Assembly (NCBI GenBank): GCA_048058975.1
Contig: JBLLNP010000004.1
Span: 1-64,000, forward strand
DNA: 64,000 bases
From: RHLJ01 sp048058975
GTDB lineage: Bacteria > Bacteroidota > Rhodothermia > Balneolales > Balneolaceae
Direction of reading: 5' to 3'
Shown: positions 43,333 through 52,568 of the stretch, piece by piece
Position numbering within the stretch: the stretch's first letter is position 1
How the letters are laid out: each line of letters opens with the position of its first letter
The notes under the pieces: generated by a model
Seen by the model: only the letters and a program-made list of their open reading frames with translations
Databases searched by the model: none
What the model was told of the DNA's origin: nothing
Translations under genes and position numbers: made by a program

Positions 43333-45776
43333 TGCAGCAGGCTATCCTCATAGAACAACGTGTTTGTTTTCATTGTGGTGAGGATGCAGACCGTGAGGGC
43401 TTTGTTTTTGAGGATAAAACATTTTGTTGCGAAGGTTGCCAAACCGTATACAAAATCCTTCACCAAAACGATCTTTGTACTTACTACAAGCTTGATCAAC
43501 AGCCTGGAAAAACAATTCATACCGGGATTGAACGAAAGCGTTTCGATTATCTGAAGGATCTGGATGTTCAGCATAAACTCATTGATTTCAAGAAAGACAC
43601 TACCGTTTCCGTCACTTTCTTTGTCCCTAATATCCATTGTACTTCCTGTGTTTGGTTGTTGGAAAACCTCCATAATATTGATGAAGGCATACTAAAAGGT
43701 ACTGTTAATTTTCTGAAGCGTTCGGTTACCCTGGTTTTTGATCAGTCCAAAACCGAACTACGCTCCATTGTTGAGCTATTAACTACCATTGGTTATGAAC
43801 CGGATTTAAAGCTTGAGCAGCTAAACGAGAAAAAATCCGGCACTATCGAACGGAATCTATGGCTTAAGCTAGGTGTGGCTGGTTTTTGTTTCGGAAATAT
43901 CATGTTATTTAGCTTTCCTGAATATCTGAAGATGGATCAATCGGGTTCTTCTGAAATGTTTGGATATTTTTTCGGAGGGTTAAACATTATGCTTGCAATA
44001 CCCGTCTTGTTCTTCAGCGGAATCGATTACCTTAAATCAGCCTGGGCAGCCCTTAGTCAGAAAGGAATCAACCTGGATGTTCCCATTTCTATCGGAATGC
44101 TGGCTCTGTTTGGCAGAAGCTTGTATGAAATTTTAAGCGGTACCGGGGCGGGGTATTTCGACTCTTTTACCGGTTTTATCTTCTTCCTGTTGATTGGTAA
44201 AGTAGTCCAGAAAAAAACCTTTGACCAACTCTCTTTCGACAGAGATTATAAATCCTACCTGCCAATTTCGGTTATTCGCATCAAGAAGCTGAAAGAAGAA
44301 TCCATTCCTGTGAACAAACTTGAGATAGGCGATCACATACTCATCCGAAATCAGGAACTGGTACCCGCAGATTCTATTAATATGACTGAGTCAATTAATA
44401 TTGATTACAGCTTCATTACCGGAGAATCTGATCCTGTGACTCTTGCTTGGGGTGAGCAGGTATTTGCAGGCGGGAAAATCATAGGGCAAACCGCCGAGTT
44501 GGTCATCTCTAAAAAAGTAGAGCATAGCTACCTCACACAACTTTGGGAAAATGAATCTTTCAAATCGACCAAAGAGAAAAACCTGACTTCTTTCGCGGAC
44601 CGAATCAGCCCCTATTTCACTTTTTCTGTGATCGGAATCGCCCTCATTTCTTTGTTGGTTTGGCTTCAGATTGCTCCTTCCGAAGCATTTAATATTTTTA
44701 CGGCAGTGTTGATAGTTGCTTGTCCCTGTGCCTTGGCTCTTTCTACTCCTTTTACACTTGGCTCTACAATTAACATACTTGCAGCCAACGGCTTATACCT
44801 GAAAAATACGTTTGTAGTAGAACAGCTTTCAAATATAGACGCTCTGGTTTTTGATAAAACAGGAACCATTACTGATTCTCAAGGTTCTGAAGTAGAATTT
44901 AAAGGGCAGAGACTCCGTCCTGACGAAATCCAAATGCTCTCATCAGCACTACAGAACTCATTCCACCCTCTTTCACAGGCTATTTTTAAATCTTTGAATC
45001 ATAAAGAATTGATTAAACGAGACTACTTCCACGAAATTCCCGGAAAAGGTGTAATCGCTTCGTACGGGCAAGATTGGTTGTATTTCGGAAGCCTTGGTTT
45101 TATAAAGGAACAGGTTCCGGAAATGAATACCGAAAATTCTGTTGCATATGAGTCCGGCTCGGTTGTTCATGTTGCGTTTAATAATCAATACAAAGGCTTC
45201 TTTAAAATTTTACACGGGTATAGAAATGGGCTCAAAGACTTATTGACCGATTTAGATGAATCAGGAACTCAACTATACCTGCTTTCTGGCGATAATGAAA
45301 AAGAAAAGAACTCTTTATTGGGGCTTTTTTCCGGGTGGAAAAAATTACAGTTCAATCAAAGTCCTACTCAAAAGCTGGAATTTATACAATCCCTGAATGA
45401 CTCAGGGACTAAAACTGCTATGGTTGGGGATGGCTTGAATGACGCAGGTGCTTTAAAAGCGAGTGATTTCGGAATTGCCGTATCAGATAATAAAAGCTCC
45501 TTCTCCCCTGCCTGCGATGCTATTATTTCTGCTGAATCTTTAAAATTCCTAAATACGTTTTTCAGATTCAGTAAATCCTCTTTTAAAACTATCAAAGCAA
45601 GCTTCGCGCTTTCGCTAATCTACAATCTAACCGGATTGGGATTTGCAATTACGGGTCATCTTTCGCCCCTTGTTGCCGCCGTACTTATGCCTTTAAGCTC
45701 GGTGACCATCATGGCGTTCACAACCATAACCACGCGGATTTCCGCCAAACAAATGGGACTTAAACTATGGGCGTAA
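43332..45776 (+). CDS. ccoI: Copper-transporting P1B-type ATPase for cbb3 oxidase assembly (CcoI/FixI)
   Basis: An 814-residue heavy-metal P-type ATPase that supplies copper to cbb3 oxidase. The N-terminus has a cysteine-rich metal domain (C12, C15, C32, C33, C36), then an HMA domain with C103 and C106 in HCTSC. The transmembrane CPC motif is ACPCALALSTP near 463. The phosphorylation site is FDKTGT near 507, and the hinge is GDGLNDAGAL. This double N-terminal arrangement is that of CcoI rather than CopA. Start and stop both overlap neighbours. Confidence 0.95.
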   Translation: MQQAILIEQRVCFHCGEDADREGFVFEDKTFCCEGCQTVYKILHQNDLCTYYKLDQQPGKTIHTGIERKRFDYLKDLDVQHKLIDFKKDTTVSVTFFVPNIHCTSCVWLLENLHNIDEGILKGTVNFLKRSVTLVFDQSKTELRSIVELLTTIGYEPDLKLEQLNEKKSGTIERNLWLKLGVAGFCFGNIMLFSFPEYLKMDQSGSSEMFGYFFGGLNIMLAIPVLFFSGIDYLKSAWAALSQKGINLDVPISIGMLALFGRSLYEILSGTGAGYFDSFTGFIFFLLIGKVVQKKTFDQLSFDRDYKSYLPISVIRIKKLKEESIPVNKLEIGDHILIRNQELVPADSINMTESINIDYSFITGESDPVTLAWGEQVFAGGKIIGQTAELVISKKVEHSYLTQLWENESFKSTKEKNLTSFADRISPYFTFSVIGIALISLLVWLQIAPSEAFNIFTAVLIVACPCALALSTPFTLGSTINILAANGLYLKNTFVVEQLSNIDALVFDKTGTITDSQGSEVEFKGQRLRPDEIQMLSSALQNSFHPLSQAIFKSLNHKELIKRDYFHEIPGKGVIASYGQDWLYFGSLGFIKEQVPEMNTENSVAYESGSVVHVAFNNQYKGFFKILHGYRNGLKDLLTDLDESGTQLYLLSGDNEKEKNSLLGLFSGWKKLQFNQSPTQKLEFIQSLNDSGTKTAMVGDGLNDAGALKASDFGIAVSDNKSSFSPACDAIISAESLKFLNTFFRFSKSSFKTIKASFALSLIYNLTGLGFAITGHLSPLVAAVLMPLSSVTIMAFTTITTRISAKQMGLKLWA

Positions 45777-45949
45777 TTGTACTTTTAATTGCTTTCAGCC
45801 TTCTGGTTGCACTCATTTTTCTGGGCGCATTCTTCTGGGCAGTTAAAACCGGACAGTTTGATGATCCTCAAACTCCCTCTATGCGCATGCTCTTTGATGA
45901 CAAACCTGTTTCAACAAAAAATAAAACACTAACTAATAAAACTGACTAA
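45767..45949 (+). CDS. ccoS: cbb3 oxidase maturation protein CcoS
   Basis: A 60-residue protein with one transmembrane helix (VLLIAFSLLVALIFLGAFFWAV) followed by KTGQFDDPQTPSMRMLFDD, the CcoS signature. It helps put heme and copper into CcoN. It overlaps ccoI by 10 bp and sits 4 bp before ccoNO. Confidence 0.92.
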   Translation: MGVIVLLIAFSLLVALIFLGAFFWAVKTGQFDDPQTPSMRMLFDDKPVSTKNKTLTNKTD

Positions 45950-45953
45950 AGCC

Positions 45954-48140
45954 ATGGCTATGGACACGTTTCATTATGACAATAAAATAGTTCGCAATTT
46001 CGGGATTGCGGCAATGGCATTTGGTATCATTGGTTTCCTTGTAGGACTCATTGTTGCCTTAAAACTCATTTTCCCGGACTTCCTGGGATTTATTCCGGAA
46101 CTTTCTTACGGAAGACTCCGGCCACTTCATACTAACGCGGTGATTTTCGCATTTGCGGGAAACGCAATTTTCTACGGAGTGTATTATTCGCTCCCAAGAT
46201 TGTGTAAAACCCCAATGTGGAGTCCCCTACTTGGGCAAGTTCATTTCTGGGGATGGCAGCTGATCATACTTTCAGCGGTGCTTACTCTCCCATTTGGAAT
46301 CACAACAAGTAAAGAGTACGCTGAACTGGAATGGCCTATTGATATCGCAATTACACTTATATGGGTGGTATTCGGTATTAATATGATTATGACCATTATG
46401 AAGCGACGTGAAAAACATATTTACGTAGCTATATGGTTCTATATCGCCACCTTTGTTACCGTTGCTGTGCTTCATGTGGTAAATTCTTTCGAAGTACCCG
46501 CAGGATTACTGAAAAGCTATTCTCTCTATGCAGGTGTTCAGGATGCTTTGGTTCAGTGGTGGTATGGCCACAACGCCGTAGCATTCTTCCTTACCACCCC
46601 TTTCCTGGGAATTATGTATTACTTCATTCCAAAAGCTTCTAACCGACCGATTTTCTCTTATCGGTTATCCATAGTTCACTTCTGGTCTTTGATTTTCATT
46701 TACATCTGGGCAGGTCCTCATCACTTGCTTTATACTTCTCTTCCGGGATGGGCGCAGGCTTTGGGAACCGTATTCAGTATTATGCTGATTGCTCCTTCCT
46801 GGGGTGGTATGTTGAATGGTCTTCTTACCCTTCGCGGAGCCTGGGATCGGGTTCGTGAAGATCCAGTGTTGAAATTCCTTGTAGTAGGGGTTACCGCTTA
46901 TGGTATGGTAACATTTGAAGGCCCGATGCTTTCCATCGCTAATGTAAATGCCATCGCCCATTATTCTGATTACATCATTGGACATGTGCATAATGGAGCA
47001 CTTCTCTGGAATGGTGGTCTGACTTTCGCAATGCTGTACTACATCACTCCAAAGATTTACAAAACAGAACTCTTCTCTGTTAAACTGGCAAATATTCATT
47101 TCTGGTTCGCCACACTTGGAGCCATTTTCTATGTGATTCCTATGTACTGGGGTGGTATCACTCAAAGTTTGATGTGGAAACAATTCACTGCAGAAGGTTT
47201 CCTTCAGTATCCAAACTTCCTTGAAACCGTAGTTCAGATTATGCCAATGTACGCACTTCGTGCCGTAGGTGGAAGCTTGTTTATAGTTGGTGCAATCTTT
47301 GGTGTTTATAACATCTGGAAAACAGCTGCTATAGGAAGCCTTGAGGCTGAGGAAGAAGCACAAGCTCCTGCTATGATCGATCCTACTGATGGACACGAAA
47401 CCAAGTGGCACCGACGCCTCGAAGGACGTCCACTTAAATTTACAGTTCTTGTATTAATAGCAATTCTTATTGGTGGAATTGTGGAATACATGCCAACCGC
47501 GCTTATAGATTCTAACATCCCGACTATAGAAAGTGTGAAGCCATATACTCCGCTTGAAGTAGCCGGACGTGATATCTACATAGCGGAAGGGTGTAATAAC
47601 TGTCACTCTCAAATGATCCGTCCTTTCCGCTCAGAAACTGAGCGTTATGGTGAATACTCTAAAGCCGGAGAGTTTGTGTATGATCACCCATTCCTTTGGG
47701 GATCGAAACGTACCGGCCCCGATCTTCATCGTATCGGAGGAAAATATCCGGATTCGTGGCACCTGAGACACATGTATGATCCAAATTCTACCTCTCCGGG
47801 TTCCATTATGCCCGCTTATCCCTGGTTGCTGAAAACGGAAACCGACATGGAAAGTATTCCAAACAAGATTAATGCACTTAGAACGGTTGGAGTGCCTTAT
47901 GTAGAGGGATATGAAAACATCGCTATCCGTGATGCTAAAGCTCAAGCCGAGCGGATAGCTACAGGCCTCCGGGAAAATGGTTTTGGGGAAGTAGATGGCA
48001 TTCAAATCACTTCTGAAAAAGAGATTATTGCCTTGATTGCTTATATGCAGCGTTTAGGTACCGACATCTCCCGAAATAATGATCCATTCGAAGGGCTGCC
48101 TTCTAATAGCAGAATGGGCGCAAATGTTAAGGAGAACTAG
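45954..48140 (+). CDS. ccoN: cbb3 cytochrome c oxidase, fused subunits I and II (CcoNO)
   Basis: A 728-residue fusion. Residues 1-~490 are CcoN with twelve or more membrane helices and the heme/CuB histidines in WWYGHNAVAFFL, WAGPHHLLYTSLP and IIGHVHNGALLWNG. From about 500 comes a membrane anchor and then CcoO, a monoheme cytochrome c with the heme site EGCNNCHSQM near 545-553 and the CcoO block RPFRSETERYGEYS. Separate genes are the norm in proteobacteria; the fusion is known in Bacteroidota. The enzyme reduces O2 at high affinity in the inner membrane. Confidence 0.95.
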   Translation: MAMDTFHYDNKIVRNFGIAAMAFGIIGFLVGLIVALKLIFPDFLGFIPELSYGRLRPLHTNAVIFAFAGNAIFYGVYYSLPRLCKTPMWSPLLGQVHFWGWQLIILSAVLTLPFGITTSKEYAELEWPIDIAITLIWVVFGINMIMTIMKRREKHIYVAIWFYIATFVTVAVLHVVNSFEVPAGLLKSYSLYAGVQDALVQWWYGHNAVAFFLTTPFLGIMYYFIPKASNRPIFSYRLSIVHFWSLIFIYIWAGPHHLLYTSLPGWAQALGTVFSIMLIAPSWGGMLNGLLTLRGAWDRVREDPVLKFLVVGVTAYGMVTFEGPMLSIANVNAIAHYSDYIIGHVHNGALLWNGGLTFAMLYYITPKIYKTELFSVKLANIHFWFATLGAIFYVIPMYWGGITQSLMWKQFTAEGFLQYPNFLETVVQIMPMYALRAVGGSLFIVGAIFGVYNIWKTAAIGSLEAEEEAQAPAMIDPTDGHETKWHRRLEGRPLKFTVLVLIAILIGGIVEYMPTALIDSNIPTIESVKPYTPLEVAGRDIYIAEGCNNCHSQMIRPFRSETERYGEYSKAGEFVYDHPFLWGSKRTGPDLHRIGGKYPDSWHLRHMYDPNSTSPGSIMPAYPWLLKTETDMESIPNKINALRTVGVPYVEGYENIAIRDAKAQAERIATGLRENGFGEVDGIQITSEKEIIALIAYMQRLGTDISRNNDPFEGLPSNSRMGANVKEN

Positions 48141-48142
48141 CC

Positions 48143-48334
48143 ATGTATAAAGAAGTACTCAGAACTATGGAGGGAGTTGAGATTTTCCCAAGTATCTCCC
48201 TCATTTTGTTTTTCGCCTTTTTCATCCTGTTAGTGGTTTACCTGGTGCGAACCGGAAAAAGCCACTGGGATGAAGCAGCGAATCTCCCTTTAGAAACCGA
48301 TGAAACTTTAAACCAGAAATTCACACAATCATGA
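48143..48334 (+). CDS. ccoQ: cbb3 oxidase small subunit (CcoQ-like)
   Basis: A 63-residue membrane peptide: one helix (SLILFFAFFILLVVYLVRTG) and a short polar tail. The start has a good ribosome-binding site (AAGGAGAAC), and the gene fits between ccoNO and ccoP exactly where CcoQ belongs. Assignment rests mostly on position and topology. Confidence 0.78.
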   Translation: MYKEVLRTMEGVEIFPSISLILFFAFFILLVVYLVRTGKSHWDEAANLPLETDETLNQKFTQS

Positions 48335-48933
48335 AGATTTTAGACGACGAAAAGGACAAACTACTCGATCATGAATATGATGGAATCCGCGAACTCGACA
48401 ATCATATGCCGGTTTGGTGGCTGTGGTTATTTTACTTCACCATTGGCTGGGGATTTCTGTATATGGTTTACTACCAATTTACTGATGTAGGCCCCGACCA
48501 GCACGAGCAGTACGAAATGGAAATGGCCGCTGCTGCCGAGAAATACGGAAATAACGCCAGAGATCCTGGATCAAACGTTGCCAGCATTACTTGGGAATAT
48601 GAGACGGATCAGGCTTCTATTGATAATGGAAAGCTAATCTACATGAGCACCAACAACCTTTGCTTTACCTGTCATGGTAACGCAGGCGAAGGATTGGTAG
48701 GGCCAAATCTTACCGACGAATTCTGGATTCACGGTTGTTCAGCAAGTGAGATGGCTACCAATATCGCTACTGGTTTTATGGATAAAGGAATGATGCCTTA
48801 CGGAAGTAACGCACCTATTTCTGATGAAGATATGACGGATCTGATCAGTTACATCGCTTCTATCCAGGGAACAAGCCCGGCGAATCCAAAAGCAGTGGAC
48901 GAAACCCGTGCCGTAGAATGTAAAATTGAATAG
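48331..48933 (+). CDS. ccoP: cbb3 oxidase cytochrome c subunit (CcoP-like, single heme)
   Basis: A 200-residue protein. The N-terminal CcoP domain is DNHMPVWWLWLFYFTIGWGF with one membrane helix. The periplasmic part has a single heme c site, CFTCH at 111-115, followed by GEGLVGPNLTDEFWIHG and a candidate axial methionine in KGMMPYG. Proteobacterial CcoP carries two hemes and is about 300 residues; this one has one. It delivers electrons to CcoO/CcoN. It overlaps ccoQ by 4 bp. Confidence 0.92.
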   Translation: MKILDDEKDKLLDHEYDGIRELDNHMPVWWLWLFYFTIGWGFLYMVYYQFTDVGPDQHEQYEMEMAAAAEKYGNNARDPGSNVASITWEYETDQASIDNGKLIYMSTNNLCFTCHGNAGEGLVGPNLTDEFWIHGCSASEMATNIATGFMDKGMMPYGSNAPISDEDMTDLISYIASIQGTSPANPKAVDETRAVECKIE

Positions 48934-48941
48934 GAGTTAGT

Positions 48942-49145
48942 ATGTGTCTGAAATTTGATCCCGTTGAGCAAAAACTTAAGCAGACCTGTTCAGGCACCTG
49001 CAAGAATAAATGTGGCTTTAAAGCTGATGAAGATGCGGGCCGCACCCGCTCTTCATCGCATGGCCCAAAAGTAGTACGAATAAGAAGCGGGCACTCCCAT
49101 ACTCTCCGGTTTCAGGAAGCCCCTATCTTTAAAAAGACAAAGTAG
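48942..49145 (+). CDS. Small cysteine-rich protein within the cbb3 operon
   Basis: A 67-residue ORF begins 9 bp after ccoP, with an AGGAG ribosome-binding site 6 bases before the ATG. It has a cysteine at position 2 and three in the run CSGTCKNKC near residues 16-24, then a basic, histidine-containing tail. There is no signal peptide or membrane segment. It could bind a metal or Fe-S cluster, or be an assembly factor, but I recognise no family. Confidence 0.6.
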   Translation: MCLKFDPVEQKLKQTCSGTCKNKCGFKADEDAGRTRSSSHGPKVVRIRSGHSHTLRFQEAPIFKKTK

Positions 49146-49241
49146 GTAACAAAAGTTACTGAACAACAATTATTTATTGAACATATTGATGTGTTAGCCC
49201 GGAACTCCTGGGTTAAAATTATTATAAAATAGAGGACTAAA

Positions 49242-50696
49242 ATGGCATCGGTCGAGGACAGACGCATCACCAAAGACAAGTATCGGGATCATCTCGCTAC
49301 TGTAAATGAAAAAGGTGGCCGCAACTGGATTTATCCCAAAAAACCAAGCGGTAGATATTACAAAGCTCGTAATATAGTAGCATTCTTTTTGCTGGCATTT
49401 TTCTTTGCGGGTCCTTTTCTCGAAATAAATGGACAACCTCTTTTGATGATCAACATACTCGAGCGCGAGTTTGTGATTTTTGGAGTTCGGTTCTGGCCGC
49501 AAGATTTACATCTGCTGGTTTTTGGAATGCTGACCTTCATCATTGCTGTAGTTTTGTTTACCGCTATTTTTGGTCGTCTCTTTTGTGGGTGGGCATGCCC
49601 TCAGACTATTTTTATGGAAATGGTATTCCGAAGAATAGAATACTGGATTGAAGGTGATTCATCCGACCAAATCCGACTAAACAGAGCTCCCTGGACTACC
49701 GAGAAAATTCTCAAGAAAACAAGTAAGCACGCTATTTTTTATGGAATGGCTTTCCTCATCTCCAACCTATTTCTTGCCTATGTAATTGGTAAAGATGCCT
49801 GGTTCGAACTTGTAACAGATCCACCTTCTCAGCATCTGGGCGGGCTTTCAGCAATGATCATCTTTAGCGGAGTTTTTTACGGAGTGTTTGCCTTCATGCG
49901 CGAGCAAGTGTGCCATTTTGTATGTCCTTATGGTAGGATGCAATCGGTTATGCTGGATAATAACTCCATCAACGTGATGTATGACTATGTTCGTGGAGAA
50001 GATCGTGCCCGGGTTGGAGACCGTAAAAAAGTAGAGGAAGGAAAAGCTACCCTGGCCGATCTTGGATTTAATGAAAATGCTTCTTTCGGTGACTGTATAG
50101 ATTGCTACCAGTGTGTGAAGGTTTGCCCGATGGGTATAGACATCCGGAATGGTACTCAGCTTGAGTGCGTGCATTGTACAGCATGTATTGATGCCTGTGA
50201 TCATATCATGGACAAAATCGATAAACCCAGAGGCCTTATACGCTATTCATCTGAAAATGCGATACGTAGCGAAGAGCGAAAGATTATCAATCCAAGAGTA
50301 CTTGGGTACAGCACTGTTTTATTGGTTTTGATGACCACATTCATCGTACTGATGAGTATGCGTACTGAACTGGAAACCACCATTTTGCGTGAACCCGGTA
50401 CACTCTATCAGGAGCTCCCGGGAAATCGGTACAGCAATATTTATGACATCAAGGTTATTAATAAAACTTTTGATGACATTGAGTATGATTTGGAATTGAT
50501 TTCACCCGAGGGAATAATTGTTTCTCTTGGTAACATAACATCGATTGCAGAACAAAGTGTAGCCGAAGGCAGGTTTATGGTTCAGCTATCAGAAGAAGTA
50601 CTGAATGGTCTTCAAACCGAGCTAACTTTCCAGGTTAAATCAAACGGAAAAGTAGTAGAAACCGTGAAAACCGGGTTTTTAGGACCTGCTAATTAG
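49242..50696 (+). CDS. ccoG: cbb3 oxidase accessory protein CcoG (ferredoxin-like)
   Basis: A 484-residue membrane protein. The N-terminal membrane part holds FCGWACPQTIFMEM, the CcoG signature. Two 4Fe-4S sites follow as CIDCYQCVKVCPMG near 285 and CVHCTACIDACDH near 308. A C-terminal periplasmic Ig-like domain (from ~375) is complete. It is thought to reduce copper for CcoN maturation. The ATG follows an AGAGGA ribosome-binding site; no FNR box is evident upstream. Confidence 0.95.
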   Translation: MASVEDRRITKDKYRDHLATVNEKGGRNWIYPKKPSGRYYKARNIVAFFLLAFFFAGPFLEINGQPLLMINILEREFVIFGVRFWPQDLHLLVFGMLTFIIAVVLFTAIFGRLFCGWACPQTIFMEMVFRRIEYWIEGDSSDQIRLNRAPWTTEKILKKTSKHAIFYGMAFLISNLFLAYVIGKDAWFELVTDPPSQHLGGLSAMIIFSGVFYGVFAFMREQVCHFVCPYGRMQSVMLDNNSINVMYDYVRGEDRARVGDRKKVEEGKATLADLGFNENASFGDCIDCYQCVKVCPMGIDIRNGTQLECVHCTACIDACDHIMDKIDKPRGLIRYSSENAIRSEERKIINPRVLGYSTVLLVLMTTFIVLMSMRTELETTILREPGTLYQELPGNRYSNIYDIKVINKTFDDIEYDLELISPEGIIVSLGNITSIAEQSVAEGRFMVQLSEEVLNGLQTELTFQVKSNGKVVETVKTGFLGPAN

Positions 50697-50742
50697 TTTA
50701 TACAAACCTATGATTTTCACAGCCCAATATATTTTAAAAGTC

Positions 50743-50850
50743 GTCATCCTGAACTTGATTCAGGATCTGTCGGGGTTTGTAAGCTGTACAAATATCTTCT
50801 TACATCAACGACTCTGCCACTACAGATTCCAGATCGATGCCCGAAATGAC
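50743..50850. repeat. 108-bp intergenic inverted-repeat element, copy C, inside the oxidase operon
   Basis: It begins GTCATCCTGAACTTGATTC and ends ATGCCCGAAATGAC. The right end inverted gives GTCATTTCGGGCATCGATC, aligning to the left end, and the CTGT/ACAG inner border of copy A is also kept. The length is exactly that of copies A and B. It lies between ccoG and ccoH. Confidence 0.85.
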
Positions 50851-50887
50851 AACACAATAATTCAAACAATCTAAGATTATACCCACC

Positions 50888-51337
50888 ATGAAAAAACCAG
50901 ACTGGGGAAAAGGAATTTTAATCGCAATAGTTCTATTCATTATCGGAACCTTGAGCATGGTAAGCTACCTAATCAGCCTCGATTTCTATCTTGTGAATAA
51001 CAATCATTATGAAGAGGGTGTCAACTACCAGGAAACTATTGACAGCAAAGCAAGGGCTGATGAGTTGGACGAGCAAGTGGTTGTACTTTTTGATGAGGAG
51101 CGCTTAGCGCTGAAGGTGATGTTTCCTGAAGCAGTATTACAGAATGCTAAGGAAGGAACCATTCAACTGTATCGTCCTAACGACTCTGCAAAAGATTTAA
51201 CCCTTCCAATCGAATTTAACACCGGTTCAACCCATGTAATTCCAATGGAGCGGATGGATAAAGGAAAATGGGTGCTTACCATTAAATGGAAGATGAACGA
51301 GCTTGATTACCAGAAAGAAGAAGTTGTGATTATCTGA
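50888..51337 (+). CDS. ccoH: cbb3 oxidase assembly protein CcoH/FixH
   Basis: A 149-residue protein with one N-terminal helix (GILIAIVLFIIGTLSMVSYL) and a periplasmic beta domain, matching FixH: DFYLVNNNHYEEGVNYQ, then a strand-rich end (GKWVLTIKWKMNELDYQKE). It follows copy C of the repeat and is 2 bp before the SafE-type gene. Confidence 0.87.
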   Translation: MKKPDWGKGILIAIVLFIIGTLSMVSYLISLDFYLVNNNHYEEGVNYQETIDSKARADELDEQVVVLFDEERLALKVMFPEAVLQNAKEGTIQLYRPNDSAKDLTLPIEFNTGSTHVIPMERMDKGKWVLTIKWKMNELDYQKEEVVII

Positions 51338-51338
51338 T

Positions 51339-52046
51339 ATGGAGCTTTGGACCGCACTTGTTCTTGGTTTTGCAGGCAGTTTCCACTGCGTGGGGATGTG
51401 TGGTCCTATTGCAATGTCTATCCCAAGATCAAGTTCCGGAATATTACTTCTTTCCTTCCATTCCATCATCTATAATTCCGGGAGAGTTCTAGTTTATTCT
51501 CTTCTTGGACTGCTCTTTGGCCTTCTTGGTACACAAATCACAATCGCAGGTTTCCAGGGATGGCTGTCCATCTTTCTTGGGGCTGGAATTGTGATGGGAG
51601 TTCTGTTAAACAGATATTTCAAAAGCCGAAAGAAACCAAGATTCTTTGAAAAACTTACCAAAACGATTTCCGAGTATTATGGAATCCTGATTCGCAAAGA
51701 GTCTTTAGCAGCGCTTTTTGGGATGGGAATTTTGAATGGCTTATTACCCTGCGCTTTTGTTTACTCGGGGTTAGCGGTTGCAGTTCTTACTGAATCTGCA
51801 ACACATAGCATGGCTTATATGGCTTTATTTGGATTGGGAACCTTTCCCGCAATGTATTTCATGTATCTGGCTCCTTCTATTCTCTCTGTTGATCTTCGAA
51901 ACTCTATTCGAAAACTGGTTCCCTATCTGGCGTTCTCTCTGGGTGTTTTTTTGATTGTTCGCGGAGCTGTGCTCCAGGATTTATATCTGCCCAGAATTAT
52001 CGCCGAAAGTGTAGAAAGCTTTTGTGTGTTTCCTGGTACACAATAA
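51339..52046 (+). CDS. TauE/SafE-like membrane protein of the cbb3 operon
   Basis: A 235-residue protein with about six membrane helices. The start GFAGSFHCVGMCGPIAMSI with its His-Cys-Cys run and the later FGMGILNGLLPCAFVYSGL are typical of the SafE/CcoH-linked heavy-metal family. Such proteins at the end of cco operons are thought to handle copper (inference). The cysteine motif is intact. Confidence 0.85.
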   Translation: MELWTALVLGFAGSFHCVGMCGPIAMSIPRSSSGILLLSFHSIIYNSGRVLVYSLLGLLFGLLGTQITIAGFQGWLSIFLGAGIVMGVLLNRYFKSRKKPRFFEKLTKTISEYYGILIRKESLAALFGMGILNGLLPCAFVYSGLAVAVLTESATHSMAYMALFGLGTFPAMYFMYLAPSILSVDLRNSIRKLVPYLAFSLGVFLIVRGAVLQDLYLPRIIAESVESFCVFPGTQ

Positions 52047-52076
52047 TTTTTTTGAATGGAAACTATGTCTCCCGGA

Positions 52077-52127
52077 TCAGCACACAAGTGTGCTGAACTG
52101 TCCCTCTCCAAAGAGGGACAGTTTTAC
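52077..52127 (+). terminator. Double hairpin after the cbb3 operon
   Basis: The first hairpin is TCAGCACAC/GTGTGCTGA (52077-52096) with a 2-nt loop. The second, AACTGTCCCTC/GAGGGACAGTT with a 6-nt loop (52096-52123), is followed by TT. The T run is short, so it is a likely but not certain intrinsic terminator. Confidence 0.55.
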
Positions 52128-52264
52128 TGAATTTTGATAAACCTTTTTGAATTGACTGACTTTTATTACTGTCAAATATCCTGAAACAAGTTAAGAATGA
52201 CCATAATAAATTTTATTTTGTTTTCATCACCTATGATTATTCTTTTATCATCTAAAATTTTCTT

Positions 52265-52549
52265 ATGAAAAATATTCAAGTAATTGATGGAGCAGATAAC
52301 TGTGTTTATGACATTTATGCTGTTTCAGATGAGGATTTCAAAATCATGTTTCCAAATGGAAATCAAAATATTGAATTCATAGAAGACTTAGAGCTTCGCG
52401 TAGGAACGGAAATGGTTAAGAATCTAAATACTAGAATCTGGCAAAATCGAATTCCAAAAAGCGAAGTAAATGGAATTCATGGAACTTTATTTTATCAGCT
52501 CTTAAGTAAAAAACAGTATTACTCAAATAAGATCGATCCAGATAATTAG
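52265..52549 (+). CDS. Hypothetical protein, 94 aa
   Basis: A short soluble protein. The core FIEDLELRVGTEMVKNLNTR followed by KSEVNGIHGTLFYQL resembles conserved small hypotheticals of unknown role that I recall in other bacteria. No signal peptide. The gene is AT-rich and sits alone between the oxidase operon and the nucleotidase. Confidence 0.62.
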   Translation: MKNIQVIDGADNCVYDIYAVSDEDFKIMFPNGNQNIEFIEDLELRVGTEMVKNLNTRIWQNRIPKSEVNGIHGTLFYQLLSKKQYYSNKIDPDN

Positions 52550-52568
52550 ACTAGTTCAGACAAACCGA

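Noticed and set aside
46665..47411. Long antisense ORF (248 aa) within ccoNO
   Set aside because: It is a shadow of a constrained membrane-protein gene; no start signal and no recognisable domain.
49146..49241. Possible FNR box before ccoG (TTGAACATATTGATG)
   Set aside because: It does not match TTGATnnnnATCAA well, and the gene lies inside an operon.
52140..52205. Possible decayed right end of a 108-bp element (ATCCTGAAACAAGTTAAGAATGAC)
   Set aside because: The matching left end is not convincing, so it is not called as an element.
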